Shown: piece by piece, positions 34,423 through 43,454 of the stretch
Numbering within the stretch: the first letter of the stretch is position 1
Layout: each line of letters starts with the position of its first letter
DNA from: Stenotrophomonas sp. HITSZ_GD
GTDB taxonomy: Bacteria; Pseudomonadota; Gammaproteobacteria; Xanthomonadales; Xanthomonadaceae
Assembly (NCBI RefSeq): GCF_029543105.1
Contig: NZ_JARQXB010000001.1
Location: forward strand, 1 to 64,000
Length of the DNA: 64,000 nt
Direction of reading: 5' to 3'
Notes under the pieces: generated by a model
Databases searched by the model: none
Told to the model about the DNA's origin: nothing
The model's input: the letters and a program-made list of their open reading frames with translations, nothing else
Position numbers and translations under genes: made by a program

Positions 34423-35580
34423 ATGAAATATCTCTCGCTCGTGTGGGCGCAGCTGTTCCGCAGCAAGACGCGGACGCTGCTGACCCTGTTCTCGGTGATC
34501 GTGGCCTTCCTGCTGTTCGGCCTGCTCGACTCGGTGCGCGTGGCGTTCACTTCCGGCGGTTCGGTGGAAGGCGCCAATCGCCTGGTGGTGGCCTCGCGGC
34601 TGTCGATCACCCAATCCCTGCCGGTGCGGCTGGAGTCGCAGATCCGCAGCATCCCCGGGGTGCGCGATGTCACCTACGCGATGTGGTTCGGCGGCATCTA
34701 TCGCGACCCGAAGGATTTCTTCCCCAACTTCTCGGTGGCGCCGAACTTCTTCGACGTCTACACCGAGTACGACGTGCCGCCGGACCAGCTCAAGGCGTTC
34801 CAGAACACGCGTACCGGCGCGGCCGTGGGCGAGGCGCTGGCCAAGAAGTTCGGCTGGAAGGTCGGCGACACGATCCCGCTGCAGGCCACGATCTTCCCGC
34901 GTGGCGGCAGCAACGACTGGCCGCTGGAGCTGAAGCTGATCTTCCGCGCCAAGGACCGCGCCAACGTGCAGGCCGAGAACCAGCTGATGATGAACTGGAA
35001 ATACTTCGATGAGTCCAACGACTACATCAAGAGCCAGGTCAGCTGGTACACGGTGAAGCTGGCCAACGCCGACCAGGCCTCGCGCGTGGCGCAGGCGATC
35101 GACGCGCTGTCGGCCAACTCCGACCACGAGACCAAGACGCAGACCGAGTCGGCGTTCCAGCAGGCCTTCATCAAGCAGTTCGCCGATATCGGGCTGATCG
35201 TCACCTCGATCATGGGCGCGGTGTTCTTCACGTTGCTGCTGCTCACCGGCAACACCATGGCCCAGGCGGTGCGCGAGCGCATCCCGGAACTGGCCACGCT
35301 CAAGACGCTCGGCTTCAAGGACGGCACGGTGCTGGGCCTGGTGATGTTCGAATCGGTGCTGCTGGTGGTACTGGGCGGCCTGCTCGGCATGGCGCTGGCC
35401 TCGCTGGCGATTCCCGGGCTGGCCAAGGCCTCCGGCGGCGCGCTGCCGGTGCACTTCGTGCCGGTGCAGACGTGGGTGGTCGGGCTGGTGCTGATGGTCG
35501 GCATCGGCGTGGTGGTGGGGCTGCTGCCGGCGCTGCGCGCACAGCGGCTGAAGATCGTCGACGCGCTGGCCGGACGCTGA
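34423..35580 (+). CDS. FtsX-like ABC permease, subunit 1 (MacB type)
   Basis: This 385-aa permease has one N-terminal helix (FSVIVAFLLFGLLDS), a large periplasmic MacB_PCD domain (about 45-260) and three C-terminal helices (VTSIMGAVFFTLLLLTGNTM, VLLVVLGGLLGMALASLAIP, WVVGLVLMVGIGVVVGLLPA). This is the FtsX topology. It pairs with the second permease 11 bases downstream. The substrate is unknown; the system resembles antimicrobial peptide or lipoprotein extruders. Confidence 0.92.
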   Translation: MKYLSLVWAQLFRSKTRTLLTLFSVIVAFLLFGLLDSVRVAFTSGGSVEGANRLVVASRLSITQSLPVRLESQIRSIPGVRDVTYAMWFGGIYRDPKDFFPNFSVAPNFFDVYTEYDVPPDQLKAFQNTRTGAAVGEALAKKFGWKVGDTIPLQATIFPRGGSNDWPLELKLIFRAKDRANVQAENQLMMNWKYFDESNDYIKSQVSWYTVKLANADQASRVAQAIDALSANSDHETKTQTESAFQQAFIKQFADIGLIVTSIMGAVFFTLLLLTGNTMAQAVRERIPELATLKTLGFKDGTVLGLVMFESVLLVVLGGLLGMALASLAIPGLAKASGGALPVHFVPVQTWVVGLVLMVGIGVVVGLLPALRAQRLKIVDALAGR

Positions 35581-35591
35581 GGAGCCCACAG

Positions 35592-36902
35592 ATGAAGAAG
35601 CAATGGATGTGGAACGTGTTGTCCCTCGTGCTGCTGGCGCTGGTGCTGGTGGTGTGGATCGTGCTGCCCTGGCAGGGCGTGCTCGCCGTCGTGGTGGCGC
35701 TGGCGCTGTGGTTGTTGCTGACGCGCAGCGGCCGGCTCTCGCTGGCGGCCGCGCGCATCGGCATCGCCAGCCTGCCGCAGCGCTGGGGCGCCACCTCGGT
35801 GATCGTGGTCGGCATCGCCGGCGTGGTGGGCGTGCTGGTGGCGATGCTGGCGATGGGCCAGGGTTTCCAGGCCACGCTGGACAGCACGGGCGATGACATC
35901 ACCGCCATCGTGCTGCGCGGCGGTTCGCAGGCCGAGACCAACTCGGTGATCATGCGCGACCAGGTGCCGCTGATCGCCAGCCTGCCCGGCGTGGCGCGCG
36001 ATGCCGCCAACCGGCCGCTGGTCTCGCCCGAGCTCTCGCAGGTGGTCAACCTGACCTCCAAGGCCGACGGCACCGACGTCAACGCGCAGTTCCGCGGTGT
36101 CGGCGAGCAGGCCTGGACGGTGCACGACAAGGTCAAGATCATCGAAGGCCGCCCGTTCAAGGCCGGCCTGCGCGAGATCGTCGTGGGCAAGGGCGCGCGG
36201 TCGCAGTTCCGCGGGCTGGACGTCGGCAAGACGCTCAACCTCGGCAATCAGGCCTGGACGGTGGTGGGCGTGTTCACCAGCGGCGACGCGCACGATTCGG
36301 AGCTGTGGACCGACACCGAGACCCTGGCCAGCACCTACAACCGGCGCGCGTACCAGTCCATCAGCGTGCGCACCACCGGTACCGACGGCTACAGCCAGTT
36401 CAAGAACGCGATGGCGGCCGACCCGCGCCTCAAGCTCGATGTTTCCACCACGCGCGAGTACTACCGCAAGCAGGGCGGTAACCTGAGCAAGGTGCTGGAG
36501 GTGTTGGGTAAGTTCATCGGCACGATCATGGCGTTCGGCGCGGTGTTCGGTGCGCTCAACACCATGTACGCGGCGGTGGCCACACGCGCGCGCGAAATCG
36601 CCACGATGCGCGCGATCGGCTTCCGCGGCCTGCCGGTGGTGGTGGCGGTGATGCTGGAGACGATGCTGCTGGCGCTGCTCGGCGGCGTGCTGGGCGGGTT
36701 GATCGCCTGGGCGATCTTCAACGGCTACAGCGTGTCCACCCTGGGCAGCAACTTCAGCCAGGTGGTGTTCCAGTTCCGCGTGTCGCCCGAACTGTTGTGG
36801 ACCGGGCTGAAGTGGGCGCTGGCCATCGGCCTGGTCGGCGGCCTGTTCCCCGCGCTGCGGGCGGCACGCCTGCCGATCACCGTGGCGCTGCGCGAGGTCT
36901 GA
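35592..36902 (+). CDS. FtsX-like ABC permease, subunit 2 (MacB type)
   Basis: This 436-aa permease has two extra N-terminal hydrophobic helices (LSLVLLALVLVVWIVLPW, VLAVVVALALWLLL) before the FtsX-type unit. That unit comprises the helix VIVVGIAGVVGVLVAMLAMG, a periplasmic domain and three C-terminal helices (FIGTIMAFGAVFGALNTMYA onward). ATRAREIATMRAIGFR is the conserved coupling helix region contacting the ATPase. It forms the heterodimeric transmembrane part with subunit 1. Confidence 0.92.
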   Translation: MKKQWMWNVLSLVLLALVLVVWIVLPWQGVLAVVVALALWLLLTRSGRLSLAAARIGIASLPQRWGATSVIVVGIAGVVGVLVAMLAMGQGFQATLDSTGDDITAIVLRGGSQAETNSVIMRDQVPLIASLPGVARDAANRPLVSPELSQVVNLTSKADGTDVNAQFRGVGEQAWTVHDKVKIIEGRPFKAGLREIVVGKGARSQFRGLDVGKTLNLGNQAWTVVGVFTSGDAHDSELWTDTETLASTYNRRAYQSISVRTTGTDGYSQFKNAMAADPRLKLDVSTTREYYRKQGGNLSKVLEVLGKFIGTIMAFGAVFGALNTMYAAVATRAREIATMRAIGFRGLPVVVAVMLETMLLALLGGVLGGLIAWAIFNGYSVSTLGSNFSQVVFQFRVSPELLWTGLKWALAIGLVGGLFPALRAARLPITVALREV

Positions 36903-36916
36903 CGGCCGGCGCCGAC

Positions 36917-36940
36917 CCCGCCTCCTTCGCCGGAGGCGGG
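36917..36940 (+). terminator. Hairpin after the MacAB-like operon
   Basis: A perfect 9-bp GC stem (36917-36925 with 36932-36940) with a 6-nt loop lies 14 bases past the permease stop. No T run follows, so intrinsic termination would be weak; it may instead protect the 3' end. Confidence 0.45.
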
Positions 36941-37066
36941 TGAAAGCCGGCACCACGTGGCACAACCTCGGCCAACGGTCACATCGCTGTCATGGAACGA
37001 GGGTAGAAGGCGGCCCGCATCGCCGCTAGGCTGCGGGCTTCGTGGTTCCCTCCGGTAAGTCCCGCC

Positions 37067-38212
37067 ATGTCGCGCCCGTTCTTCGCGGCCGGCCTGCTGG
37101 CCCTGCTTTGCGCGTGGCTGGCCGGCACCGGCTGCTCCTCCACCTCGCTCAGTTCACGGCTGGTCGCGCCCGGCGGCGCCTCGCCGTTGCTCGGCCTGCT
37201 GGATTCGCAGGCCCTGCTGCGGCAGATCCCCACCCGTAGCGGCACCCTGCCCGGCCGCGACGACGTGCCGATCTTCTGGCGCGCGTTCGAACCGGGCGAC
37301 TATGGCTTCCGCTATCGCTTCAGCCGCAACCGCGACACCGGTGGCTTGCGCCGCGACGCTTTCAAGTTCGACTTCGACCCGGGCCTGGCTGCGCAGCCGC
37401 GCACCGCCCCGCGCGGCACGGTCATCCTGCTGCACGGCTGGATGATGGATGGCAATTCGCTGCTGCCCTGGTCGCTGACGCTGGCGCAGGCCGGCTACCG
37501 CACGATCGCGCTGGACCTGCGCAACCACGGCCAGTCCGGCGCCGGCCTGGCGGGCTACGGCACGCGCGAATCGGACGACGTGGTGCGCGTGGTGGGCGAG
37601 CTGCGCCAGCGCGGCGAAATCAGTGGGCCGCTCTACCTGTTCGGCGTGTCCTATGGCGCGGCCACCGCATTGTTCAGCGCCGACAAGCTCGGCGACCAGG
37701 TGGCCGGGGTGGTGGCGGTGGAATCGTTCGCCAACGCCGGGCGCGGCATCCGCGACATGGTGCCCCACCTGCTGGCCGAAGCCCCGCACGGCTGGCAGGC
37801 ACGCGCGGTATCGGGCTACATGCGCTGGCGCTACGGCCACCAGGACCTGGACGCGGTGATCGCCGCGGCCGACCAGCAACTCGGCCTGGACCTGGACCAA
37901 CTCGACGTGGCGCCCGCGGTGGTGGATGCGCGCGCCTGCGTGCTGCTGCTGCACGGCGACGCGGACCACCACATCCCGGTGGCGCATGGCCGGCGGCTCG
38001 CCAGCGCGGCGCCGCGCGCGCACTACCTGGAGTTGCACGACGAAGACCACCTCAGCCTGCCGATGCGCGTGGACGTGCTGGCGCCCATGGTGGAGGAGTG
38101 GTTCCAGGCCAATCCCTTGCCGCAGGCGCAATGCCCGGCGCCGTTGCAGTTGCCAGCGGGCGGCGAGATCCGCGCTTCGCTCAATCCGGACTATCCAACC
38201 AGCCGAGGCTGA
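37067..38212 (+). CDS. Alpha/beta-hydrolase lipoprotein
   Basis: This 381-aa protein has a lipoprotein signal (LLALLCAWLAGTGC, lipidated Cys23) and an alpha/beta-hydrolase domain. Visible features are the oxyanion region VILLHGWMMDGNS, nucleophile Ser195 in LFGVSYGAAT, acid in LLLHGDADHHIPV, and His in LHDEDHLSL. An esterase or lipase acting at the cell envelope is the likely role; the substrate is unknown. Its last 32 bases overlap the convergent MobA-like gene. Confidence 0.88.
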   Translation: MSRPFFAAGLLALLCAWLAGTGCSSTSLSSRLVAPGGASPLLGLLDSQALLRQIPTRSGTLPGRDDVPIFWRAFEPGDYGFRYRFSRNRDTGGLRRDAFKFDFDPGLAAQPRTAPRGTVILLHGWMMDGNSLLPWSLTLAQAGYRTIALDLRNHGQSGAGLAGYGTRESDDVVRVVGELRQRGEISGPLYLFGVSYGAATALFSADKLGDQVAGVVAVESFANAGRGIRDMVPHLLAEAPHGWQARAVSGYMRWRYGHQDLDAVIAAADQQLGLDLDQLDVAPAVVDARACVLLLHGDADHHIPVAHGRRLASAAPRAHYLELHDEDHLSLPMRVDVLAPMVEEWFQANPLPQAQCPAPLQLPAGGEIRASLNPDYPTSRG

Positions 38213-38786
38213 CGGCCGCCGCCAGGTCGGCGGGCGTGTCGATATCCCAGGCCAGGTCGGGCGCCACCACCTGGCCGAAGCGGCGCGCGGGATCGCGCGC
38301 CAGCGCGCGCAGCCCTTCATCGCCCCCGAAGCGCGCCGCGCGCCAGTCCTGCGCGGCCACCACGGCCGGCAAGCCGCGCACGCCGGTATAAGCGCTGAAG
38401 GCGCCCTGCGCCTCGTTCGCCTCGGCTTCGGCGAGCAGTGCAATCAAGTGCGGCAGGTCCAGCGCGGGTTGATCGCAACCGAGCACCAGCACGCGGCGGA
38501 CACCGGGCTCGCCCAGCGCCGCCTGTACACCGGCCAGGCTTGCGCCCAGGCCTTGCGGCCAGTCCGCGATCTCGACCACGTCGGCCGCCATGCCGGACAG
38601 CTCCGCGCGAAAGCGCGCGGCCTGCGCGCCCAATGCGACCAGCACGCGGGCCGCGCCGCTCGCGCGCGCCAGGCGCACGCTCCGGCGCAACAAGGTCTCG
38701 CCCTCGCGGCGCAGCAGTTGCTTCGGACGGCCAAGCCGGCGGCTGCCGCCGGCGGCGAGCACCACGGCGACGAAGTCGGCGCTCAC
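38181..38786 (-). CDS. MobA/MocA-like molybdenum cofactor nucleotidyltransferase
   Basis: This 201-aa NTP transferase has the N-terminal loop VVLAAGGSRRLGRPKQLL (about residues 8-25), the metal-binding VLVLGCDQPALDLPHL and the C-terminal DIDTPADLAAA. It matches proteins that attach CMP or GMP to molybdopterin. GTG 38786 overlaps the XdhC stop (GTGA), so the two genes are coupled. No molybdoenzyme gene is present in this window. Confidence 0.88.
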   Translation of the reverse strand: MSADFVAVVLAAGGSRRLGRPKQLLRREGETLLRRSVRLARASGAARVLVALGAQAARFRAELSGMAADVVEIADWPQGLGASLAGVQAALGEPGVRRVLVLGCDQPALDLPHLIALLAEAEANEAQGAFSAYTGVRGLPAVVAAQDWRAARFGGDEGLRALARDPARRFGQVVAPDLAWDIDTPADLAAAVSLGWLDSPD

Positions 38787-39739
38787 GCCATCGCGTCCTC
38801 GTCCTGGTACCAGCGCTGCAACTGCGCGGCGATGCTCAGCGCGATCGCCTGCGGCCCCTCGCCGCCCAGGTGCAGGCCGACCGGCGAACGCAGGCGCGGC
38901 AAGAGCGCCTCGCGCTGCGCCGGCGTGAGCAGCTGGAACAGGTCCTGCTGGCGACGGCGCGGGCCGAGCAGGCCGATGAAGGGCACCGGATGCGTCGCCA
39001 GCCCATCGAGCGTCTCGCGGTCCAGTTCGAAATGGTGGTGCATCGCCAGCACCGCGTCCGCTTCCAAGCCGTCGGCCAGCGCCTGCGTGGGGGTCGCCTC
39101 GATGTGGCGGTCGGCGAGCGCGCCCAGGTCGCGCCAGCGCGGCCGCTTCTCCACCAGCGTGGTCATCCAGCCGAGTTCGCGCAGCCAGGGCAGCAGCGTG
39201 GCGCTTTCCGGCCCGGCGCCGAACAGCACCACGGCCGGCGGCGGCGCGATACGCACCTGCAGCGATGCCGCGCGCGTACCGGCGAGCGTCAGCGACCATT
39301 GCCGCGATTGCGTGCCCACCTCGGCATGGCAGGCACCATCGTGTCCCAGCCGCAGCTGCAACGCGCCCTGGCGCGCGAGCCAGGCCCGCGCCAACACGTC
39401 CCAGCCCGGCAGTTGCGGCAGCGGCAGCAGCGCCAGGTGCAGGCGCCCGCGGCAACCCACCGCCGCGCCGGAGAGCAAGTCCTCATCGCCGCGCGTGTCG
39501 ATCTCCATCCACGCCGCTTCGCCCGCGTGCAACGCCGCTTCCGCGGCCCGGGCGATATCGGCCTCCAGGCAGCCGCCGCTCAGCCAGCCCTGGCGCACGT
39601 CGTCCTCGCCGAACACGGCCAGCGCGCCGGGCTTCACGTAGGTCGAGCCCTCCGTGGCGAACACCACAGCCAAGGTGGCCGGCCGCCCGTGGCGGGCGGC
39701 GGCGAGGCTGGCTTCAATGCCATGTCGTGCGGCCGTCAT
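38783..39739 (-). CDS. XdhC family protein (molybdoenzyme maturation)
   Basis: This 318-aa protein has the XdhC/CoxI N-terminal domain (VVFATEGSTYVKPGALAVFG, QGWLSGGCLEADIA) and a C-terminal Rossmann domain (AVVLFGAGPESATLLPWLRE, PVPFIGLLGPRRRQQ, PVGLHLGGEGPQAIALSIAA). XdhC proteins insert sulfurated Moco into xanthine dehydrogenase-type enzymes. ATG 39739 is used; a GTG at 39751 is in frame and would add four residues. It is coupled to the MobA-like gene. Confidence 0.92.
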   Translation of the reverse strand: MTAARHGIEASLAAARHGRPATLAVVFATEGSTYVKPGALAVFGEDDVRQGWLSGGCLEADIARAAEAALHAGEAAWMEIDTRGDEDLLSGAAVGCRGRLHLALLPLPQLPGWDVLARAWLARQGALQLRLGHDGACHAEVGTQSRQWSLTLAGTRAASLQVRIAPPPAVVLFGAGPESATLLPWLRELGWMTTLVEKRPRWRDLGALADRHIEATPTQALADGLEADAVLAMHHHFELDRETLDGLATHPVPFIGLLGPRRRQQDLFQLLTPAQREALLPRLRSPVGLHLGGEGPQAIALSIAAQLQRWYQDEDAMA

Positions 39740-39810
39740 CGGGGCGGGCACTCGCTGCGGAACGATGCGCTAGCGTAACGCGGCGCGTGCATGCGCCGCG
39801 TGGGTACCGC

Positions 39811-40719
39811 CTAGGCGGCCGGCGCGCGGCGGCGCGACTGCCACAGGCCTTCGCCGAGGAACAACGCCAGGCCGATCCAGATCGCGACGAAACCCACGGC
39901 GCGCTGGGGGTCGAACACCTCGTGGAAGACCCACACGCCGAGCAGCAGCTGCAGGGTCGGCGCGATGTACTGCAGGATGCCGACCAGCGAGAGCGGAATG
40001 CGCCGCACCCCGTAGGCGAAGGCGATCAGCGGCACCGCGGTGACCACGCCGCCGAAGGCCAGCAGCAGGTCGTCGCGCAGCGACCAGCCCTGCAGGAAGC
40101 CGCCGCCGTGGCCCTGCTCGCTCCACAGCACGAAGCCGAGCGCGGGCAGGAACAGGTACAGGCTTTCCACGCCCAGGCCGGCGACCGCATCCACGGCGAC
40201 GATCTTGCGCAGCAGCCCGTACAGGCCGAAAGAGAGCGCCAGCCCCAGCGCGATCCACGGCGGCGCACCGGCCGCCCAGGTCAGCCAGGCCACGCCGAGC
40301 GCGGCGCAGCCCACCGCCACCCATTGCAGCCCTCGCAGGCGTTCCTTCAGCACCACCACGCCCAGCAGCACGCTGACCAGCGGGTTGATGTAGTAGCCCA
40401 GGCTGCTTTCGATGACGTGGCCCGCGTTGATGGCCCAGATGTACAGGCCCCAGTTGAAGCCGATCGACAAGCCGCTGAGCGCCAGCAGGCCGAGCGCGCG
40501 CGGTTGGGCGGCAATGCGGCGCAACCACGCCAGGCGCGTGGTGAGCAGCAGCCAGCCCACCACCAGCAGCGTGCTCCACACGATGCGGTGGGCGATGATC
40601 AGCGGCGAGGGCACCGCCTTGAGCAGGTGCCAGTAGACCGGAAACAGGCCCCAGATGACGAAGGCGCCGGCGGTGATCGCCACGCCCTGGCGGCGCTGGC
40701 GCAATGCGGTGTCGGTCAT
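39811..40719 (-). CDS. rarD: EamA family transporter RarD
   Basis: This 302-aa protein has ten membrane helices in two EamA halves. RarD-type marks are AGAFVIWGLFPVYWHLLKAV, IIAHRIVWSTLLVVGWLLLT, NWGLYIWAINAGHVIESSLG and GILQYIAPTLQLLLGVWVFH. The substrate of RarD is not established (the E. coli name refers to chloramphenicol sensitivity). It lies 6 bases after a second EamA gene, suggesting co-transcription. Confidence 0.93.
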   Translation of the reverse strand: MTDTALRQRRQGVAITAGAFVIWGLFPVYWHLLKAVPSPLIIAHRIVWSTLLVVGWLLLTTRLAWLRRIAAQPRALGLLALSGLSIGFNWGLYIWAINAGHVIESSLGYYINPLVSVLLGVVVLKERLRGLQWVAVGCAALGVAWLTWAAGAPPWIALGLALSFGLYGLLRKIVAVDAVAGLGVESLYLFLPALGFVLWSEQGHGGGFLQGWSLRDDLLLAFGGVVTAVPLIAFAYGVRRIPLSLVGILQYIAPTLQLLLGVWVFHEVFDPQRAVGFVAIWIGLALFLGEGLWQSRRRAPAA

Positions 40720-40725
40720 GGCGGT

Positions 40726-41625
40726 TTACTTGCGTGCGCGCGAAAGGGTGACCACGACCACGCCGGCGAGGATCACCGCCATCGCGCCGAAGTCGCCGGC
40801 GCCGAAGCGTTCGTGGCCGAGCCAGGCACCGAGCGCGACGGCGATCACCGGGTTGACGTAGGCGTAGCTGCCGGCCAGCGCCGGCCGCACGTTGTGCAGC
40901 AGCCACACGTAGGCGGTGAACGCGATGATCGAGCCGAACACGCACAGGTAGGCCACGGCGAGCAGGCCCTGGCGGGTCGGCAACGCGTGCGGGCGCTCGC
41001 CGATGAGCAAGCCCGCCAGCACGATCAGCACGCCGCCGCAGATCATCTGCCCGGCGGCGGTCATGAACGGCGAAGGCAGGTCGCGGCCGCGCGACCAGAT
41101 CGAGCCGAACGCCCAGCCCAGCGGGGCGATCAGCAACAGCACCAGCCCGGTCGGCGTGGCGGTGAGGCTGCTGCCCGCGTTGAGCCACACCACGCCAAGG
41201 AAGCCGATCACGATGCCCAGCCACTCGCCGCGGCTGGCGTGCTGGCCGCGCAGCGCGGAGAACAGCGCCATCCACAGCGGCACCGAGGCCACCGCGGTGG
41301 CGGCCAGCCCGGAGGAGACATCGCGCTCGGCCAGCACCACCATGCCGTTGCCGAGCAGCAGCAAAGTGGCGCCCATCATCGCGATGTTGGGCCACTGCGC
41401 GCGCGTGGGCGCGGGCACGCCGCGCCAGCGCAGCACGGCGTACATCAGCGTGCCGGCGACGATGAAGCGCGCGCCGGACACCATCGTCAACGGCAGCGCG
41501 CCGCCTTCCAGCGCCAGGCGGATGCCGAGGTAGGTCGAGCCCCAGACAAGGTAGACGATCAGCAGGGCAAGGACGACAAAGCCGCGGCGCGCTCCATGCG
41601 CGCCAGCGTCGGCGGGGGAAGACAT
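40726..41625 (-). CDS. yedA: EamA family drug/metabolite exporter (YedA-like)
   Basis: This 299-aa ten-helix protein has two EamA repeats. It begins the first helix with VLALLIVYLVWGSTYLGIRL and continues GARFIVAGTLMYAVLRWRG and GMVVLAERDVSSGLAATAVA, which match YedA-type transporters. A probable small-metabolite or amino-acid exporter. It forms a two-gene unit with rarD; the two are distant paralogues of each other within the superfamily. Confidence 0.88.
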   Translation of the reverse strand: MSSPADAGAHGARRGFVVLALLIVYLVWGSTYLGIRLALEGGALPLTMVSGARFIVAGTLMYAVLRWRGVPAPTRAQWPNIAMMGATLLLLGNGMVVLAERDVSSGLAATAVASVPLWMALFSALRGQHASRGEWLGIVIGFLGVVWLNAGSSLTATPTGLVLLLIAPLGWAFGSIWSRGRDLPSPFMTAAGQMICGGVLIVLAGLLIGERPHALPTRQGLLAVAYLCVFGSIIAFTAYVWLLHNVRPALAGSYAYVNPVIAVALGAWLGHERFGAGDFGAMAVILAGVVVVTLSRARK

Positions 41626-41731
41626 GCGAGTCCGTGGCGAGGCCGGAAAGGAGGGAAATTCTAGTCCTTTTCCCCGGCCCTACAGCGCGCGAAGTGGAAC
41701 GACGCGCGACACCGATGCAACGCTGGAGCGC

Positions 41732-43381
41732 TCAGCGGCGCGCGGCCGCGCTGCGGTCGCGTTCGCCCTTGAACTCGCTGCCCTCGCCCCAGGCCGGCCA
41801 GCCGCGGCCGTTGGCCAGCTCCAGGCCCAGGTCATGCACCAACTGGGTGTCGGCGGCGTGGCCGCGCGCATCCCACTGCGGCGTCCAGCGGTCGCACGGC
41901 TGGTGGTAGCAATCGCGGAAATACGCATCGCGCAATGCCTTGCCGGCCGCCACGCCGCCCTCGACGCGATCCAGCCCCGGGCCAATCGTGATCGCCGGCA
42001 CGCCGACGCGGGCGAAGGCGAAGTGGTCCGCGCGGTAGAAGAAGCCGGCTTCCAGGTTCGGGTCCGGGCTGTACTGGCGGCCATGGGCCTCGGCGACGCG
42101 CTTGAGGTCGCCCTCCAGCGAGACGCGGCCCAGGCCCCACGAGGCGATGTCGCGGGTCGGGCCATCGGGGCTGAACATCTCCATGTTCAACACGGCCACG
42201 GTGCGGTCCAGCGGCGCCAGCGGATGGGCGGCGTAGTAGCTGGCACCGAGCAGGCCCTTCTCCTCGGCGGTGAGCGCGATAAACAGCAGGCTGCGCTGCG
42301 GGCGCGGGCCGGCGGCGAAGGCGCGCGCCAGTTCGAGCACGCTGGCCACGCCGGTGGCGTTGTCCACCGCGCCATGGCGAATGCGGTCGCCGTCCTTGTC
42401 CGGCTCGCCGACGCCGAAGGCGTCCCAGTGCGCGGAGAAGATCACCGTCTCGTCCGCATGGGTGGTGCCCGGCAGGCGCGCGACCACGTTGTGGGTCACC
42501 ACGCGCTCGCGCTTGAGCTTGAACTGCGCACTCAGGCGCGCATCGCCCAGCGCCACCGGACGGAAATCGGCCTGCATGGCCTGGCGCTTGAGCGCGTCGA
42601 AATCCAGGCCGGCGTCGCGGAAGATCGCGACCGCCTGCTCGCGCTGCAGCCAGCCGCGCAGCGGCGTATGCAGCGCGCGCGCCTGCGCATCCTCGCGCTC
42701 GATATCGAACAACGGCGACAGGCCCGAGCTGCGTACCGTGTTCCAGCCGTAGGCGGCCGGCGCGGTCTCGTGGACGATCAACACGCCGGCGGCGCCACGG
42801 CGCGCGGCTTCCTCGAACTTGTAGGTCCAGCGGCCGTAGTAGGTGACCGCCTTGCCGTCGAACGCGCCCGGCTTCGGCGCTTCGAAGTCGGCATCGTTGA
42901 TCAGCACGACGGCGATCTTGCCCTTCAGGTCCACGCCCTTGTAGTCGTCCCACTGGCGCTCCGGCGCGCTGATGCCGTAGCCGACGAACACCAGCGGCGC
43001 GTCCTTGACCGCGACTTCCGCGCCGGGGCGCAGGCTCTGCAGGGTCACGTCCTCGCCGTTGCGCAGCGGGCGCACTTGCGAACCCTGGCGCAGCGAGGCC
43101 TCGACCGGACCTTCGACCGACACGCGCACCAGCGGCACCGATTGGGTCCAGCCGCCGGCATCGCCACCGGGCTGCAGGCCGGCCTGCCGGAACTGCTCGA
43201 CGAGGTAGTCGATCGTGCGCTGTTCGCCGGCGCTGGCCGGGGCGCGGCCTTCGAATTCGTCCGATGCCAACACGCGCACGTGGCGCGAGAGCGCCTCGGC
43301 ATCGATATGCGTGGGCGCATCGTTCGCCGCATGGGCGACGCCTCCGACGAACAGGCAGGCGGACAGCAGCAGGATGCGCAT
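41732..43381 (-). CDS. M28 family metallopeptidase, exported
   Basis: This 549-aa protein has a signal peptide (ILLLSACLFVGGVAHA) and a PA-type insertion (about 140-260). The M28 zinc-peptidase domain shows its ligands in order: FSAHWDAFG (His/Asp), AVDNATGVASV (bridging Asp), TAEEKGLLGASYYA (catalytic Glu and ligand Glu), a later Asp-containing loop, and FYRADHFAFAR (His). It would release amino acids from peptides in the periplasm or outside the cell. The start at ATG 43381 directly precedes the signal; an upstream in-frame start adds 13 residues. Confidence 0.92.
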   Translation of the reverse strand: MRILLLSACLFVGGVAHAANDAPTHIDAEALSRHVRVLASDEFEGRAPASAGEQRTIDYLVEQFRQAGLQPGGDAGGWTQSVPLVRVSVEGPVEASLRQGSQVRPLRNGEDVTLQSLRPGAEVAVKDAPLVFVGYGISAPERQWDDYKGVDLKGKIAVVLINDADFEAPKPGAFDGKAVTYYGRWTYKFEEAARRGAAGVLIVHETAPAAYGWNTVRSSGLSPLFDIEREDAQARALHTPLRGWLQREQAVAIFRDAGLDFDALKRQAMQADFRPVALGDARLSAQFKLKRERVVTHNVVARLPGTTHADETVIFSAHWDAFGVGEPDKDGDRIRHGAVDNATGVASVLELARAFAAGPRPQRSLLFIALTAEEKGLLGASYYAAHPLAPLDRTVAVLNMEMFSPDGPTRDIASWGLGRVSLEGDLKRVAEAHGRQYSPDPNLEAGFFYRADHFAFARVGVPAITIGPGLDRVEGGVAAGKALRDAYFRDCYHQPCDRWTPQWDARGHAADTQLVHDLGLELANGRGWPAWGEGSEFKGERDRSAAARR

Positions 43382-43454
43382 CGGATTCACGGCGGGCGGC
43401 TTCTTGGACGGGGGACGCACAGTGTAGTGCGCGCGCCGTCCCGCGCCGAGGGGA

